A stretch of 34,639 bases of DNA, taken from contig JAINDL010000009.1 in assembly GCA_019931245.1 (NCBI GenBank), positions 1 through 34,639 on the forward strand, written 5' to 3'. Positions 6,224 through 15,234 of the stretch are shown here, piece after piece. The DNA is from Bryobacteraceae bacterium CoA2 C42 (lineage in GTDB: Bacteria > Acidobacteriota > Terriglobia > Bryobacterales > Bryobacteraceae). The position numbers and the translations under genes were made by a program. Below the pieces are notes generated by a model that saw only the letters and a list, made by a program, of their open reading frames with translations, was not told the DNA's origin and searched no databases. Each line of letters opens with the position of its first letter. The first letter of the stretch is position 1.

Positions 6224-6895
6224 ATGCCGGAACTGTCCCTTCAACTCCTCATCGACATCTTCGCTATCGTCCTGATTGACCTGCTCCTGGCCGGCGACAA
6301 CGCCGTCATTATAGCCCTGGCCGTCAAGTCGCTGCCCGATCGCGAGAAAAAGCTCGGCATCCTGATCGGCGCGGGCGTCGCCGTCGTGCTCCGTATCGGC
6401 CTCACGTTCTTCGCCGCCCAACTCCTGCAGGTCTCGTGGCTGAAGCTCGTCGGCGGCCTCGCGATTTTCTGGATCGCCATCAAGCTCCTCACCGACGCCG
6501 CCGACCACGACGCCGGCGGACCGCAGGCGGCGACGCTCATGTCCGCCATCTGGTACATCCTGGTGGCCGACATCACCATGTCGGTCGATAACATTCTGGC
6601 CGTGGCCGGCACTTCGAAGGGGAGCCTGCCGCTGCTGATCTTCGGCCTCGGCCTGTCGATCCCCTTCGTCGTCTTCACGTCCAAGATCCTGTCCACCATC
6701 ATGGACAAGTACCCGGTGATCGTCTGGATCGGCGCCGCCATCCTGGGCCGCGTCGGCGCCGAGATGATCCTCACCGACCCGGTCGTCCGTTCTTCTTTCC
6801 ATCCGCCGTTCGCCGTCGATGTCGCGATTCAGATCGCCGGCGCGCTGCTTGTGGTAGGCGCCGGCTGGTTCCTGGCTAAGCGAAAAGCGGCTTGA
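6224..6895 (+). CDS. TerC/YjbE-family integral membrane protein
   Basis: A 223-residue protein of the TerC superfamily, YjbE-like branch. The family is linked to metal-ion (Mn2+) export and tellurium resistance and is often controlled elsewhere by the yybP-ykoY manganese riboswitch. Key sites are the paired acidic motifs in membrane helices: 'LLLAGDNAVIIALAV' near the N-terminus and 'ADITMSVDNILAVAG' at mid-protein. Seven hydrophobic segments are visible, ending in a short basic tail (AKRKAA). The ATG at 6224 is chosen because TM1 begins right after it. The longer frame from 6164 adds a non-membrane, basic N-terminus. The region between the divergent genes is about 64 bp, too short to hold a yybP-ykoY element, and I see none. 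The 3' end overlaps the convergent DUF1501 gene by 20 bp. Confidence 0.88.
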   Translation: MPELSLQLLIDIFAIVLIDLLLAGDNAVIIALAVKSLPDREKKLGILIGAGVAVVLRIGLTFFAAQLLQVSWLKLVGGLAIFWIAIKLLTDAADHDAGGPQAATLMSAIWYILVADITMSVDNILAVAGTSKGSLPLLIFGLGLSIPFVVFTSKILSTIMDKYPVIVWIGAAILGRVGAEMILTDPVVRSSFHPPFAVDVAIQIAGALLVVGAGWFLAKRKAA

Positions 6896-8246
6896 TCACG
6901 TGTCCGTGCACGTCGGTCAACCGGCGCTGCAGGCCGTTGTGGTACCAGCTCAGCCGCGTGTGGTCGAGCCCCATCAGATGGAGAATCGTCGCGTGGAAAT
7001 CGTACAGCGTTACCGGGTTCTCCGCCGCTTTGTAGCCCATCTCGTCGGTTGACCCGTAGCTGAAGCCCTTCTTCAGGCCCGGCCCGACCATCCACGACGT
7101 GAAGCCTTCGGGGTTGTGGTCGCGCCCGCCTTCGCCCAAACCTTCCGAGATCGGCAGGCGGCCGAACTCGGTGGTAAAGACCACCAGCGTATCGTCGAGC
7201 ATGCCGCGCTGCTTGAGGTCCTGGAGCAGCGCCGCGGTGGGCTGGTCGAGAATGCGCGCGTTCTTGCCGTGGTTGGTGATCAGGTCCTCATGCGCGTCCC
7301 AGTTCACCCGGGGCGCGCCGAAGTGCCCGCCATTGTACATCTGGATCACCCGCACCCCGCGCTCCATCAGCCGCCGGGCCAGCAGGCAGTTGTAGCCGTA
7401 GTCCCGCATCTCCGGGTCGTCGAGCCCGTAGGCCTTGCGAGTGGCTTCCGTCTCGCCGCGGATGTCGGTCACCTCGGGGGCGGCCAACTGCATCTTGGCG
7501 GCCAGTTCATAAGCCCGGATGCGCGAGACCAGCGCGTCCTCACCGGGGTTGGCTTCGGCGTGCCCTTCGTTCAACCGGCTCAGCAGGTCGTAGCTGGCCG
7601 CCTGGGCTTTGGCGTTCACGGCCGCCGGCGGCCGCAGGTTCGCAATCGGCTGCTCCTGCGTGCCGAAGGCCACGCCCTGATGCACGGCCGGCAAAAAGCC
7701 GTTGCCCCAGTTGGCAACGCCGCACGGCGGCAGGCCGCGCCGGTCGGGCAGCACGACAAACGACGGCAGGTTCTCGTTCTCGCTGCCGAGGCCGTAGCTG
7801 ATCCACGAGCCAATCGAGGGGAAGCCCTGGAAGATGAACCCCGTCGACATCTGAAACAGCGCCGGGCCGTGGGCGTTCGACCGCGTGACCATCGAATGAA
7901 CGAACGTCGTGTCGTCGACGCAGGTGGCCAGATGGGGCAGCAGTTCGCTCACCCACTTGCCGCTCTGCCCGTGCCGGGCGAACTTCCAGGGCGACTGCAT
8001 CACGGTGCCGCGCTTGCCGAAAAACGGGGTGATGGTGTTGGCCCCCTGCGTCTCCTTGCCGTGGTGTTTGACGAGCTCCGGCTTGTAGTCGTAGGTGTCG
8101 ACGGCGCTCAGGCCGCCGGGCAGGAAGATCATGATCAGCCGCTTGGCCTTGGCCGGGAAATGGGTGCCTTTGCCCTGCAGCAGTTGCGCCAGCGCCAGTC
8201 CCGCGGCGCCGCCGCCCACATTCCAAAGTAGATCTCGTCTCGTCAT
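6876..8246 (-). CDS. DUF1501 protein, Tat-exported, sulfatase-like fold
   Basis: A 456-residue DUF1501 protein (alkaline phosphatase/sulfatase-like superfamily; biochemical function unproven). It starts at the ATG at 8246, overlapping the upstream DUF1549/1553 stop as ATGA. The leader MTRRDLLWNVGGGAAGLALAQLL is a Tat signal. Family marks: 'AKRLIMIFLPGGLSAVDTYDYKP' near the N-terminus, 'PSIGSWISYGLGSENENLPSFVVL' in the middle, 'LLARRLMERGVRVIQMYNGG', 'LKQRGMLDDTLVVFTTEFGR' and the C-terminal 'GRDHNPEGFTSWMVGPGLKKG', ending 'LYDFHATILHLMGLDHTRLSW'. The conserved Asp and His residues in these blocks are candidate metal ligands. It belongs to a two-gene unit with the upstream gene. Confidence 0.93.
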   Translation of the reverse strand: MTRRDLLWNVGGGAAGLALAQLLQGKGTHFPAKAKRLIMIFLPGGLSAVDTYDYKPELVKHHGKETQGANTITPFFGKRGTVMQSPWKFARHGQSGKWVSELLPHLATCVDDTTFVHSMVTRSNAHGPALFQMSTGFIFQGFPSIGSWISYGLGSENENLPSFVVLPDRRGLPPCGVANWGNGFLPAVHQGVAFGTQEQPIANLRPPAAVNAKAQAASYDLLSRLNEGHAEANPGEDALVSRIRAYELAAKMQLAAPEVTDIRGETEATRKAYGLDDPEMRDYGYNCLLARRLMERGVRVIQMYNGGHFGAPRVNWDAHEDLITNHGKNARILDQPTAALLQDLKQRGMLDDTLVVFTTEFGRLPISEGLGEGGRDHNPEGFTSWMVGPGLKKGFSYGSTDEMGYKAAENPVTLYDFHATILHLMGLDHTRLSWYHNGLQRRLTDVHGHVIKPLFA

Positions 8247-10759
8247 GGGATATACAAGAATTCGTTCGTGTTCAACAGCACGCGACAAAACAAAGCCAAC
8301 GAATGTTCGGCCGCGTAACGGCCGCCCAGCGCCAATTCGCGCTCCGTGGCCGGCCGCCCCAGCACGATCTCGTAGGCCCGGCCCACGCTGCCGGCGCGCG
8401 CGGCCAGTTTCTGCGCCTGCTCCCAGACAAAGTCGTCGTTGAGCAGCGTGAGCGCCTGCAGCGCCGTGTTCGAGGAGCTCCGCTGCGGCGTCGCCACCGA
8501 CGGGTCCGGGCAGTCAAAGTTATCCATCATCAGCCGGTCCCCGCCCCGCACGTTGAAGCGGTAGACGCTGCGCCGCCAGGTCTCCGGCCCCGGGTTATCG
8601 ACTGCCTTGAAAATGTAGGAGCCGCCCGACTGCATCCGGTGCAGCCGGAAGCTCGGGCCGCCCATCGTCAGGTCCAGCGTGCCGGCCGCGGCCAGCATCG
8701 AATCCCGCAGTGTTTCGGCGTCCATCCGCTTGAGCGGCATGTGCCACAGCAGGCGGTTGCCCGCGTCGATGGCGAAGGCTTTGGCGTTATGCGCCGCCGA
8801 CTGCTGATAGGCCTCGGTGAGCAGAATCTGCCGGTGCAGCCACTTCAGGCTCCAGCCGTTTTCGACAAACGAGGCGGCCAGCCAGTCGAGCAGCTCGGGG
8901 TGCGAGGGGCGGTCGCCCATCAGGCCAAAGTCGCTCGGGGTGTTCACGATGCCGTTGCCGAAGTGGAAGTACCAGACGCGGTTGACGATCACGCGCGCGG
9001 TGAGCGGGTTGGCCGGATCGGTCATCCAATCGGCTAGCGCCAGGCGCCGGTCTTTATCCGTGGCGAAAGCGGCCGGCAGCACGGACAAAGCGCCGGGGTC
9101 GACAGCCGCGCCCTTGCGCGTGATGCTGCCGCGCTCGAGAACATAGGCCTGTTCGGGCTTGTGCGGCATGGCGGCGTAGAGCTTTTCAGGCGCGGGGAGT
9201 TTGGCGATCTCCGCCTTCAGCCGGTCGCGCTCCCGCTTCAGTTCCGGCACCAGGCCCGGGTCCGGCGCCGCGGGCAGGCTGACCTCGACGCTGCGGATGT
9301 GATCGAGTGAACTGGCTACCTCCACCCACTGGTCTCCCCGCCGGGCTTCGACGCGGTAGACGGTAATCCCGCCGGGCCGCCGCGCCATCTGTTCATCGCA
9401 GGCCCAGGCGATTTCGCCCGGCGCGGCCACCTCGCCGAGGGGCAGGTAGACCGGCTCGTCCGGCGTGGCCTTGCGTTCGGCCTGCCACTTTTCGATGCGC
9501 CGTCCGCCCACGGTGAGCCAGTCGAGCTTAGCCAGCGGCCCGTCGTGGCCGGTGATGACGAGCCGCAGTTGGCCGGGCTCGCGGACGCGGTTGACGTTGA
9601 AGACGGGGTTGAGTGGAATGCGCCGGGTCTGGCCCTGGCGCGCGGCGTCAAACTCGCGGATCGCCTTCCGGAGGTAGGCCGCGCGCACGGGGTCTTCGGC
9701 GTCGGCAATCTGCTGCTCGACGGTTTTCAACTGCGCCCGCAGCGGCGCGACGGCTTTTTCGTAGGCGGCCTTGGCCTCCGGCGTCACCACCTCGCGGGTG
9801 CCGAAGCCGACGGTCTGGAAGACCCCGGTGAGCTTGTAGTAGTCCCGCGTGGGGATAGGGTCGAACTTGTGGTCGTGGCAGCGGGCGCAGTTGGCCGTCA
9901 TGGCCTGAAAGGTGTGCATGGTGGTGGTGACCATGTCGTCGAGCTCGTCCATGCGGGCGGTGGCCTTCATGGCGACGTCTTTGTTGAGTTCGGCGGAGAC
10001 GGAGTCCCAGGGGCCGGCGGTAAGGAAGCCGGTGGCGCGGACCATTTTGGGGTCCTGCGGGGCCAGGAGATCGCCGGCGATCTGTTCGCGCAGGAACCGC
10101 GGATAGGGCTTGTCGGCGTTCAGGGACTCGATGACGTAGTCGCGGTATGGCCAGGCCAGCGCCCGTTCGAAGTTGTGTTCGCCGCCGTCGGTTTCGCCGA
10201 AGCGGACGACGTCGAGCCAGTGCCGGCCCCAGCGTTCGCCGTAGCGGGGCGAGGCGAGGTAGGCGTCAATGACCTTCTCGTAGGGGGCCCGCTCGTAGGG
10301 CTGCGTTTCGCCCGGCGGTAGTCCCGTGAGGTCAAAGGCGAGCCGCCGGAGCAGCGTCCGCTCGTCGGCGCGCGGGGCGAAGCCGAGGCCTTTGGCTTGC
10401 AGCTTTTCGAGCAGGAATGCGTCGATGGGCGTCCGGGCACCGGTACCGGCGGGCACCGGCGGCTTCGCCACCGGCCGGAAGGCCCAGAACATCTTGCGCG
10501 GCGCCGCGGCCAAGGGTTTGGCGCCGCCCTCGACCCACGCCTTCACCGCTGCTACCTCTTCGGGCGACAGCCGTGGTCCGCCGAGCGGCATCTCGCCGCT
10601 TTCGATGCGCGCCATCACCCGCGGCGAGGCCGCTTTCGTCAGGTCGAAGCCTGCCGAGACCTTTTCGCCTCCATGACACTTCAGGCACCGGTCCCGCAAC
10701 ACGGAGGCGGGATCCGCCCCCCACGCCGTACCGGCCAACAGCAGCACGAGCCATCGCAT
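8243..10759 (-). CDS. PSCyt1-DUF1549-DUF1553 secreted cytochrome-like protein
   Basis: An 838-residue exported protein starting at the ATG at 10759 (leader MRWLVLLLAGTAWG). Residues 18-80 are a short, reduced PSCyt1-type domain with one heme motif (C25-L-K-C-H29). DUF1549 follows at about 105-310, with 'TLLRRLAFDLTGLPP', 'YGERWGRHWLDVVRF' and a second heme-type motif C291-A-R-C-H295. A linker of about 250 residues with coiled-coil segments leads to DUF1553, which contains 'NPLTARVIVNRVWYFHFGNGIV', 'SHPELLDWLAASF' and 'LRDSMLAAAGTLD'. The domain order is standard for Planctomycetes and Solibacter-type proteins, whose function is still unknown; roles in polysaccharide or sulfated-glycan degradation have been suggested. 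It is coupled to the downstream DUF1501 gene and starts 6 nt after the tRNA 3' end. Confidence 0.93.
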   Translation of the reverse strand: MRWLVLLLAGTAWGADPASVLRDRCLKCHGGEKVSAGFDLTKAASPRVMARIESGEMPLGGPRLSPEEVAAVKAWVEGGAKPLAAAPRKMFWAFRPVAKPPVPAGTGARTPIDAFLLEKLQAKGLGFAPRADERTLLRRLAFDLTGLPPGETQPYERAPYEKVIDAYLASPRYGERWGRHWLDVVRFGETDGGEHNFERALAWPYRDYVIESLNADKPYPRFLREQIAGDLLAPQDPKMVRATGFLTAGPWDSVSAELNKDVAMKATARMDELDDMVTTTMHTFQAMTANCARCHDHKFDPIPTRDYYKLTGVFQTVGFGTREVVTPEAKAAYEKAVAPLRAQLKTVEQQIADAEDPVRAAYLRKAIREFDAARQGQTRRIPLNPVFNVNRVREPGQLRLVITGHDGPLAKLDWLTVGGRRIEKWQAERKATPDEPVYLPLGEVAAPGEIAWACDEQMARRPGGITVYRVEARRGDQWVEVASSLDHIRSVEVSLPAAPDPGLVPELKRERDRLKAEIAKLPAPEKLYAAMPHKPEQAYVLERGSITRKGAAVDPGALSVLPAAFATDKDRRLALADWMTDPANPLTARVIVNRVWYFHFGNGIVNTPSDFGLMGDRPSHPELLDWLAASFVENGWSLKWLHRQILLTEAYQQSAAHNAKAFAIDAGNRLLWHMPLKRMDAETLRDSMLAAAGTLDLTMGGPSFRLHRMQSGGSYIFKAVDNPGPETWRRSVYRFNVRGGDRLMMDNFDCPDPSVATPQRSSSNTALQALTLLNDDFVWEQAQKLAARAGSVGRAYEIVLGRPATERELALGGRYAAEHSLALFCRVLLNTNEFLYIP

Positions 10760-10765
10760 AAAACC

Positions 10766-10841
10766 TGGTGGGCCCTGTTGGATTCGAACCAACAACCAAC
10801 GGATTATGAGTCCGCTGCACTAACCGTTGTGCTAAGGGCCC
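10766..10841 (-). tRNA. tRNA with CAT anticodon (Met or lysidine-type Ile)
   Basis: A 76-nt minus-strand tRNA with encoded CCA (10768-10766). The acceptor stem GGGCCCT/AGGGCCC is perfect, the D arm is GCAC/GTGC, the anticodon stem GCGGA/TCCGT holds the loop CTCATAA, and the T arm GTTGG/CCAAC holds TTCGAAT. The anticodon CAT is shared by elongator tRNA-Met and tRNA-Ile2 (C34 modified to lysidine). The D arm and the CTTAGC start resemble Ile2 tRNAs, but I cannot separate the two by eye. It sits between the ABC ATPase gene and the DUF1549/1553 gene, all on the same strand. Confidence 0.95.
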
Positions 10842-10859
10842 GGAACTATCAGACTACCA

Positions 10860-11642
10860 TCACCACATGTGATAAAAACCATCGTGTTCAAACACCTGGA
10901 CGGGCGTTTCAAAAACATCGCTCAGGCACGGCGGTGTGAGCACCTCGGCTTTCGGGCCATCGCGGTAGATCCGGCCGCGCCGCAGACAGACGACGCGCCC
11001 GATTTCGGGAATGATATCGGGCAGATGGTGCGTGACCAGAATCACCGTCACCCCGCTCTGCGCCAGCGTTCGCATCACCTCGCGCAGCTCCCGCATCGCC
11101 GCGATATCGAGCGAGTTGGTTGGTTCGTCCAGGATCAGCGCCTGCGGCCGGTGCGCCAGCGCCCGGCCGATGACGGCCCGCCGCACCTCGCCGCTCGACA
11201 TCTCGGTCAGCAACCGGTCTTTCAAGTGGCGAATCGCCAGCAGGTCGAGCAGCTCTTCGGCCCGCGCCTCCATCTCCGGCGTGATCGGGTGGTAGGGCCA
11301 GATGCCGACCGAAGAGTGGAAGCCGGACAGGATCGTCTCCATCACCGGGTAGGGTTGCGTGCACTGCCGCACCAGGTCGTTGGTGACCACCCCCATCCAC
11401 GCCCGCAACTGCCAGACGTTCCAGATCTGTTGGCCGTGCACCTCCATGCGGCAGCGCGGCGCCGGCCAGCGAGGGTACAGCTCCCGCGTAATGGTCTTGA
11501 TCAGGGTCGATTTGCCGGAACCGTTCGGCCCGAGGATCGCAATATGCTCTCCGGGGTTGATGGACAGCGAGCACGCATCGAGGGCGGTGACCTCGTCATG
11601 CATCACCGTCACGTTTTCCCATCGCAATAGAGGTGTCATCAT
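10860..11642 (-). CDS. Stand-alone ABC transporter ATP-binding protein (ModF-like)
   Basis: A 260-residue ABC ATPase. It has Walker A GPNGSGKST (38-46), a signature variant SSGEV (149-153) in place of LSGGQ, Walker B ALILDE (168-173) followed by PTNSLD, and the H-loop histidine in LVTHH (H205). The N-terminal 'LLRWENVTVMHDEVTALDACSLSINPGEHIAILG' is typical for importer or ModF-type ATPases. 'YPRWPAPRCRMEVHGQQIWNVWQLRAWMGVV' also resembles the ModF/YlmA-like group. No permease or binding protein gene is adjacent, so its partner must be elsewhere, or it works as a soluble regulatory ATPase. The start ATGATG at 11642 has an AGGA Shine-Dalgarno about 9 nt upstream. It is divergent from the Oar-like receptor gene with an 80-bp interval. 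Confidence 0.88.
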   Translation of the reverse strand: MMTPLLRWENVTVMHDEVTALDACSLSINPGEHIAILGPNGSGKSTLIKTITRELYPRWPAPRCRMEVHGQQIWNVWQLRAWMGVVTNDLVRQCTQPYPVMETILSGFHSSVGIWPYHPITPEMEARAEELLDLLAIRHLKDRLLTEMSSGEVRRAVIGRALAHRPQALILDEPTNSLDIAAMRELREVMRTLAQSGVTVILVTHHLPDIIPEIGRVVCLRRGRIYRDGPKAEVLTPPCLSDVFETPVQVFEHDGFYHMW

Positions 11643-11722
11643 TTCGAAATTCCTATTATGCCCTTGATAAGTTAAACTGATGGAACGAGGGGGCCCTCCC
11701 CCCGCTTTGGTAAGGAGAATCT
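11643..11722. promoter_or_regulatory. Divergent intergenic region with a G/C hairpin before the receptor gene
   Basis: This 80-bp region separates two divergent genes and should hold both promoters. A GGGGG-CCCT-CCCCC hairpin (11689-11702) sits just ahead of the AAGGAG Shine-Dalgarno (11712-11717) of the receptor gene. A TATTAT hexamer at 11654-11659 is -10-like, but I cannot pair it with a convincing -35 box. Confidence 0.35.
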
Positions 11723-14700
11723 ATGAAGCTTCAGAGAGCTCTACGCAGAGCTTCCAGTGCCTTTGTGGCACTTTGTCTGCTCGCCCTGTCCGGCTTTGCG
11801 CAGTCGGACAACGCGAGCATTTCCGGCGTCGTCAAGGACCCCAGCGGTGCTGTGGTCGCCAACGCAAAAGTCTCGGTCAAGAACGACAGCACGGCGTTCG
11901 AACGGCAGACCACGACAAACAATTCCGGTTTTTACACCGTCACCAATATCTCGCCCGGTTACTATACAGTCTCCGTGGAAGCGACCGGCTTCAAGAAGAC
12001 GGCCACCAGCCGCAACAAGCTCGACGCCGGTGTACCGATCGCCGTCAACATTGAACTCTCCGTTGGCCAGTTGACCGAATCCGTCACCGTCGAAGCCAGC
12101 GTGGCGCAGATCAACACGGAATCCGCGACCGTCGGCAAGACCGTCGAACAGGCGCAGATTCAGAACCTCACCTTGAACGGCCGCAACCCGCTGTTCTCGG
12201 CTCTGCTCCGCCCCGGTGTTCGCGGCGGCGCTCTGTCGGGCTTCAGCTTCGGCCTTTCGAGCGGTGGTTTCACCATCAACGGCGGCCGGTCGCAGGACTC
12301 GCTGATCACCGTTGACGGCGCCGTCGCCATCCGTACCCGCGCCAACGGCACCTCCATCGGTACCGCCGACGCCGACACCGTGCAGGAAGTGCAGATCCTC
12401 GCTGCCAACTACTCGGCCGAATACGGCCGGTCCGGCAACGGCCAGGTCCGCATGGTGACCCGCTCGGGCCAGAAGGACTTCCACGGCAGCGCCTACAACT
12501 TCTTCCGGAACAACGTGCTCGACGCCAACAGCTGGACCCGCAATCGGTCCACCACGACGAACTTCACGGCGCCCCTGCGTTATAACCAGTTTGGCTACAA
12601 CTTCTCTGGTCCTGTGATGCTTCCGAAAATCTTCAACAAGAACCGGGAGAAGCTGTTCTTCCTTTGGGCGCAGGAGTGGGTGCTGTTCCGTCAGGACGTC
12701 AACAACGGCGGCCAGCGCGTTCCCTCGCTCGCCATGCGCAACGGCGATTTCAGCGAACTGCTGGGCAACAATCTGTTCTACGGTTCGCCCCGTACGATCA
12801 ATGACCCGCTCACCGGCGCTCCCTTCCCGGGCAACATCATTCCGCAGAACCGCCTGAGCCCCAACGGCATCGCCTTCCTCCGCGCCTACCCCGCGCCGAA
12901 CGGCATCTTCCCAGGCAACGCCAACTTCTTCCAGGTTCGTCCGCAGCCGCAGAATCAGCGGAAGGACACGATCTCGATCGACTACAATCCGACTTCGAAT
13001 CAGGTGGTGCGTTTCCGCCACTTGAACTACGCCTTCGACGTGGCCAACGCCTTCGCCGCCGGCTTCGACTTTGCGCCGGCCGCTCTGGACCGTCCCAACA
13101 AGACCGCCAGTCTGACGCACGTCTGGACTCTGTCGCCCACCATGATCAACGAAGCGATGATCACCGGCTCGAACGACCGCGTCACCATCGCCGTGCAGAC
13201 CACGGGCCGCTACCAGCGCTCCGTGAACAACATCAACTACCCCTACCTGTTCCCGGAGCCGAAAGAGATCAACGACAAGATTCCTACCGTCGTGATCCCG
13301 AACGTCGGTACGATCGATGGCGGTCCGTATCCGGCCTCCTCAGCGGGTCCGATCTACACCTTCTCAAACAACCTGACGAAGATCTTGAACAACCACACGT
13401 TCAAGTTTGGCATCCTGTATGAGCGCTCCGGCCAGAACGACTTCGACCAGATCAACGTCTCTGGCGTTCCCGGCGGCACCAACAACCAGAACGGCCGTTT
13501 CGAGTTCAACGACGTCCGTCCGGGTGGCGTTCCGGGCACCGGCACCGGCTTGACCAACGCAGCTCTGGGTCTGTTCTCGACCTACGCCGAAATCGGCCCC
13601 CGCAGCTACACCCCGTACCGCAGCAACATGTTCGAGTTCTTTGCGCAGGACTCCTGGCGCGTCAACCAGAAGCTGAAGCTGGAACTCGGCTTCCGCGGCA
13701 CCTGGCAGAACGGTTACTACCGGTCGCTCTGGGGCAACATGGCGTATTTCAGCCCCTCGGCTTATAACCCGGCCCAGGCCGCTGTTCTCGACCGCGCCAC
13801 CGGCAACGTCCTGAGCGGCAACCGCTTCAACGGCGTTCGCATCCCCGGCGCCGCGTTCCCGGACGCTGGCCGTGGCCGCGTTCCCGCTATCGACTCGGGC
13901 GCGTTTAACAACTTGCTCGACGGTGGCAACGGCTACCCCGCGCCGAACCAGTTCAACGTGATGCCCCGGCTCGGTCTCGCCTACTCGGTCACCGACAAGC
14001 AGGTCATCCGTATGGGCTTCGGCGGCTTCATGGCTCGTCCCGGCGTCTATGACTCGGTCTTCCTGGGCGGCAACCCGCCGTTCCAGCCGATGGCCTCCGT
14101 CACCAATGGCAACGTCGACCAGCCCGGCGGCGCTACCCGCGTGAACTTCCCGCAGTTCTTCATGACCATGGACCCCGTCTACCGGATTCCGCGGTCTTAC
14201 CAGTGGAATGCGACCTACCAGCGGGAGATTGGCTTTGCCACGACCCTCGAAGTCGGCTACGTCGGCACCACCGGCCTGTTCCTGGCCCGCGAGCGCGACT
14301 TGAACCAGTTGCCCACCGGCACCACGTTCCAGGCCGCCAACGCCGGCGCCAACGTCAACTTCCTCCGCCCCTTCAAGGGCTTTGCCAACATTCCGATGCT
14401 CGAACACTCCGGCCGCAGCACTTACAACGGCCTCCAGATCGAAGCCAACCGCCGCTTCAGCAAGGGTTTCCTGTACAGCTTCTCGTACACCTTGTCGAAG
14501 ACGATGGACAACAACTCCGGTCCGCGTGACGGCTTTATCGACACGTTCAACCAGGGTCTGAACTGGGGCAAGTCCGCCAACGACACCCGCCACATCGCCG
14601 TGGCCAGCGTCGTGTGGGAACTCCCGTTTTTCAATGGTCAGGACACCAACAAGGCGTTGAAGTTCCTCGCCGGCGGCTGGCAGTTGCAGGGCGTCAACCA

Positions 14701-15169
14701 GTGGCAGACGGGTACCCCGATCACCATCGGTAACGGTGACGACTACCTCGGCATTGGCTCCACCAACTTCAAGCCGTGGAATCTGAACTTCACGCCGAAC
14801 AACTCCGGCCGGGCGTTCAGCAACGTGACGGCTGCCGGAAACTACGTTGGCGAACCCAACTTCTACTTCCCGGTTACCAACGGCACCACCAACCTCGCCA
14901 CTCGTCCCGCGAACGGCACCCTGCCCAACCAGATCCGCAACTCGATCTCCTTCAACAGCCCGGGCTTCCAGAACTGGAACCTCGCGATGCAGAAGGCGTT
15001 CCGGTTCATGGAGCGGCAGGCGGTGACGTTCAAGGTCGAGGCCTTCAACTGGATCAATCACCCGAACTGGGGCGGCGTGGATACCAATCCCAATGCTGCT
15101 ACCTTCGGCAAGGTTACCGGTAAGGGCAGCGAACGCAACATCCAGCTCAGCCTTCGTTACAACTTCTAA
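11723..15169 (+). CDS. Oar-like TonB-dependent outer-membrane receptor with carboxypeptidase-regulatory domain
   Basis: A 1148-residue outer-membrane protein preceded by AAGGAG at 6 nt. It has a signal peptide (about 1-26, ending SGFAQ), then a CarboxypepD_reg beta-sandwich (about 29-110: 'ASISGVVKDPSGAVVANAKV', 'NNSGFYTVTNISPGYYTVSVEATGF'). A TonB box-like 'ESVTVEAS' and a plug domain follow ('INGGRSQDSLITVDGAVA', 'EVQILAANYSAEYGRSGNGQV'), then a long beta-barrel rich in N, G and aromatic residues. The protein ends in LRYNF, the terminal aromatic signature of outer-membrane barrels. Proteins of this Oar-type architecture are abundant in Acidobacteriota. The cargo is unknown; oligosaccharides, peptides or metal chelates are possible. 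No SusD-like partner is seen. The gene stands alone and is closed by a strong terminator. Confidence 0.93.
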   Translation: MKLQRALRRASSAFVALCLLALSGFAQSDNASISGVVKDPSGAVVANAKVSVKNDSTAFERQTTTNNSGFYTVTNISPGYYTVSVEATGFKKTATSRNKLDAGVPIAVNIELSVGQLTESVTVEASVAQINTESATVGKTVEQAQIQNLTLNGRNPLFSALLRPGVRGGALSGFSFGLSSGGFTINGGRSQDSLITVDGAVAIRTRANGTSIGTADADTVQEVQILAANYSAEYGRSGNGQVRMVTRSGQKDFHGSAYNFFRNNVLDANSWTRNRSTTTNFTAPLRYNQFGYNFSGPVMLPKIFNKNREKLFFLWAQEWVLFRQDVNNGGQRVPSLAMRNGDFSELLGNNLFYGSPRTINDPLTGAPFPGNIIPQNRLSPNGIAFLRAYPAPNGIFPGNANFFQVRPQPQNQRKDTISIDYNPTSNQVVRFRHLNYAFDVANAFAAGFDFAPAALDRPNKTASLTHVWTLSPTMINEAMITGSNDRVTIAVQTTGRYQRSVNNINYPYLFPEPKEINDKIPTVVIPNVGTIDGGPYPASSAGPIYTFSNNLTKILNNHTFKFGILYERSGQNDFDQINVSGVPGGTNNQNGRFEFNDVRPGGVPGTGTGLTNAALGLFSTYAEIGPRSYTPYRSNMFEFFAQDSWRVNQKLKLELGFRGTWQNGYYRSLWGNMAYFSPSAYNPAQAAVLDRATGNVLSGNRFNGVRIPGAAFPDAGRGRVPAIDSGAFNNLLDGGNGYPAPNQFNVMPRLGLAYSVTDKQVIRMGFGGFMARPGVYDSVFLGGNPPFQPMASVTNGNVDQPGGATRVNFPQFFMTMDPVYRIPRSYQWNATYQREIGFATTLEVGYVGTTGLFLARERDLNQLPTGTTFQAANAGANVNFLRPFKGFANIPMLEHSGRSTYNGLQIEANRRFSKGFLYSFSYTLSKTMDNNSGPRDGFIDTFNQGLNWGKSANDTRHIAVASVVWELPFFNGQDTNKALKFLAGGWQLQGVNQWQTGTPITIGNGDDYLGIGSTNFKPWNLNFTPNNSGRAFSNVTAAGNYVGEPNFYFPVTNGTTNLATRPANGTLPNQIRNSISFNSPGFQNWNLAMQKAFRFMERQAVTFKVEAFNWINHPNWGGVDTNPNAATFGKVTGKGSERNIQLSLRYNF

Positions 15170-15198
15170 CGGAGCCCGGCCCCGGCCGGAAAACGAAA

Positions 15199-15229
15199 GC
15201 CTCCCGCCCTACCCGGCGGGAGGCTTTTT
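15199..15229. terminator. Intrinsic terminator of the receptor gene, likely bidirectional
   Basis: A perfect 10-bp stem (GCCTCCCGCC at 15199-15208, GGCGGGAGGC at 15215-15224) with a 6-nt loop is followed by TTTTT at 15225-15229, 29 nt after the receptor stop. On the opposite strand the stem is followed by TTTCGTTTTCC, so it can also end the convergent FAD oxidoreductase transcript. Confidence 0.93.
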
Positions 15230-15234
15230 GCCTT

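Noticed and set aside
10766-10841. The tRNA as an integration site for a genomic island
   Set aside because: No integrase, no direct repeat of the tRNA 3' end and no change in gene style are visible on either side.
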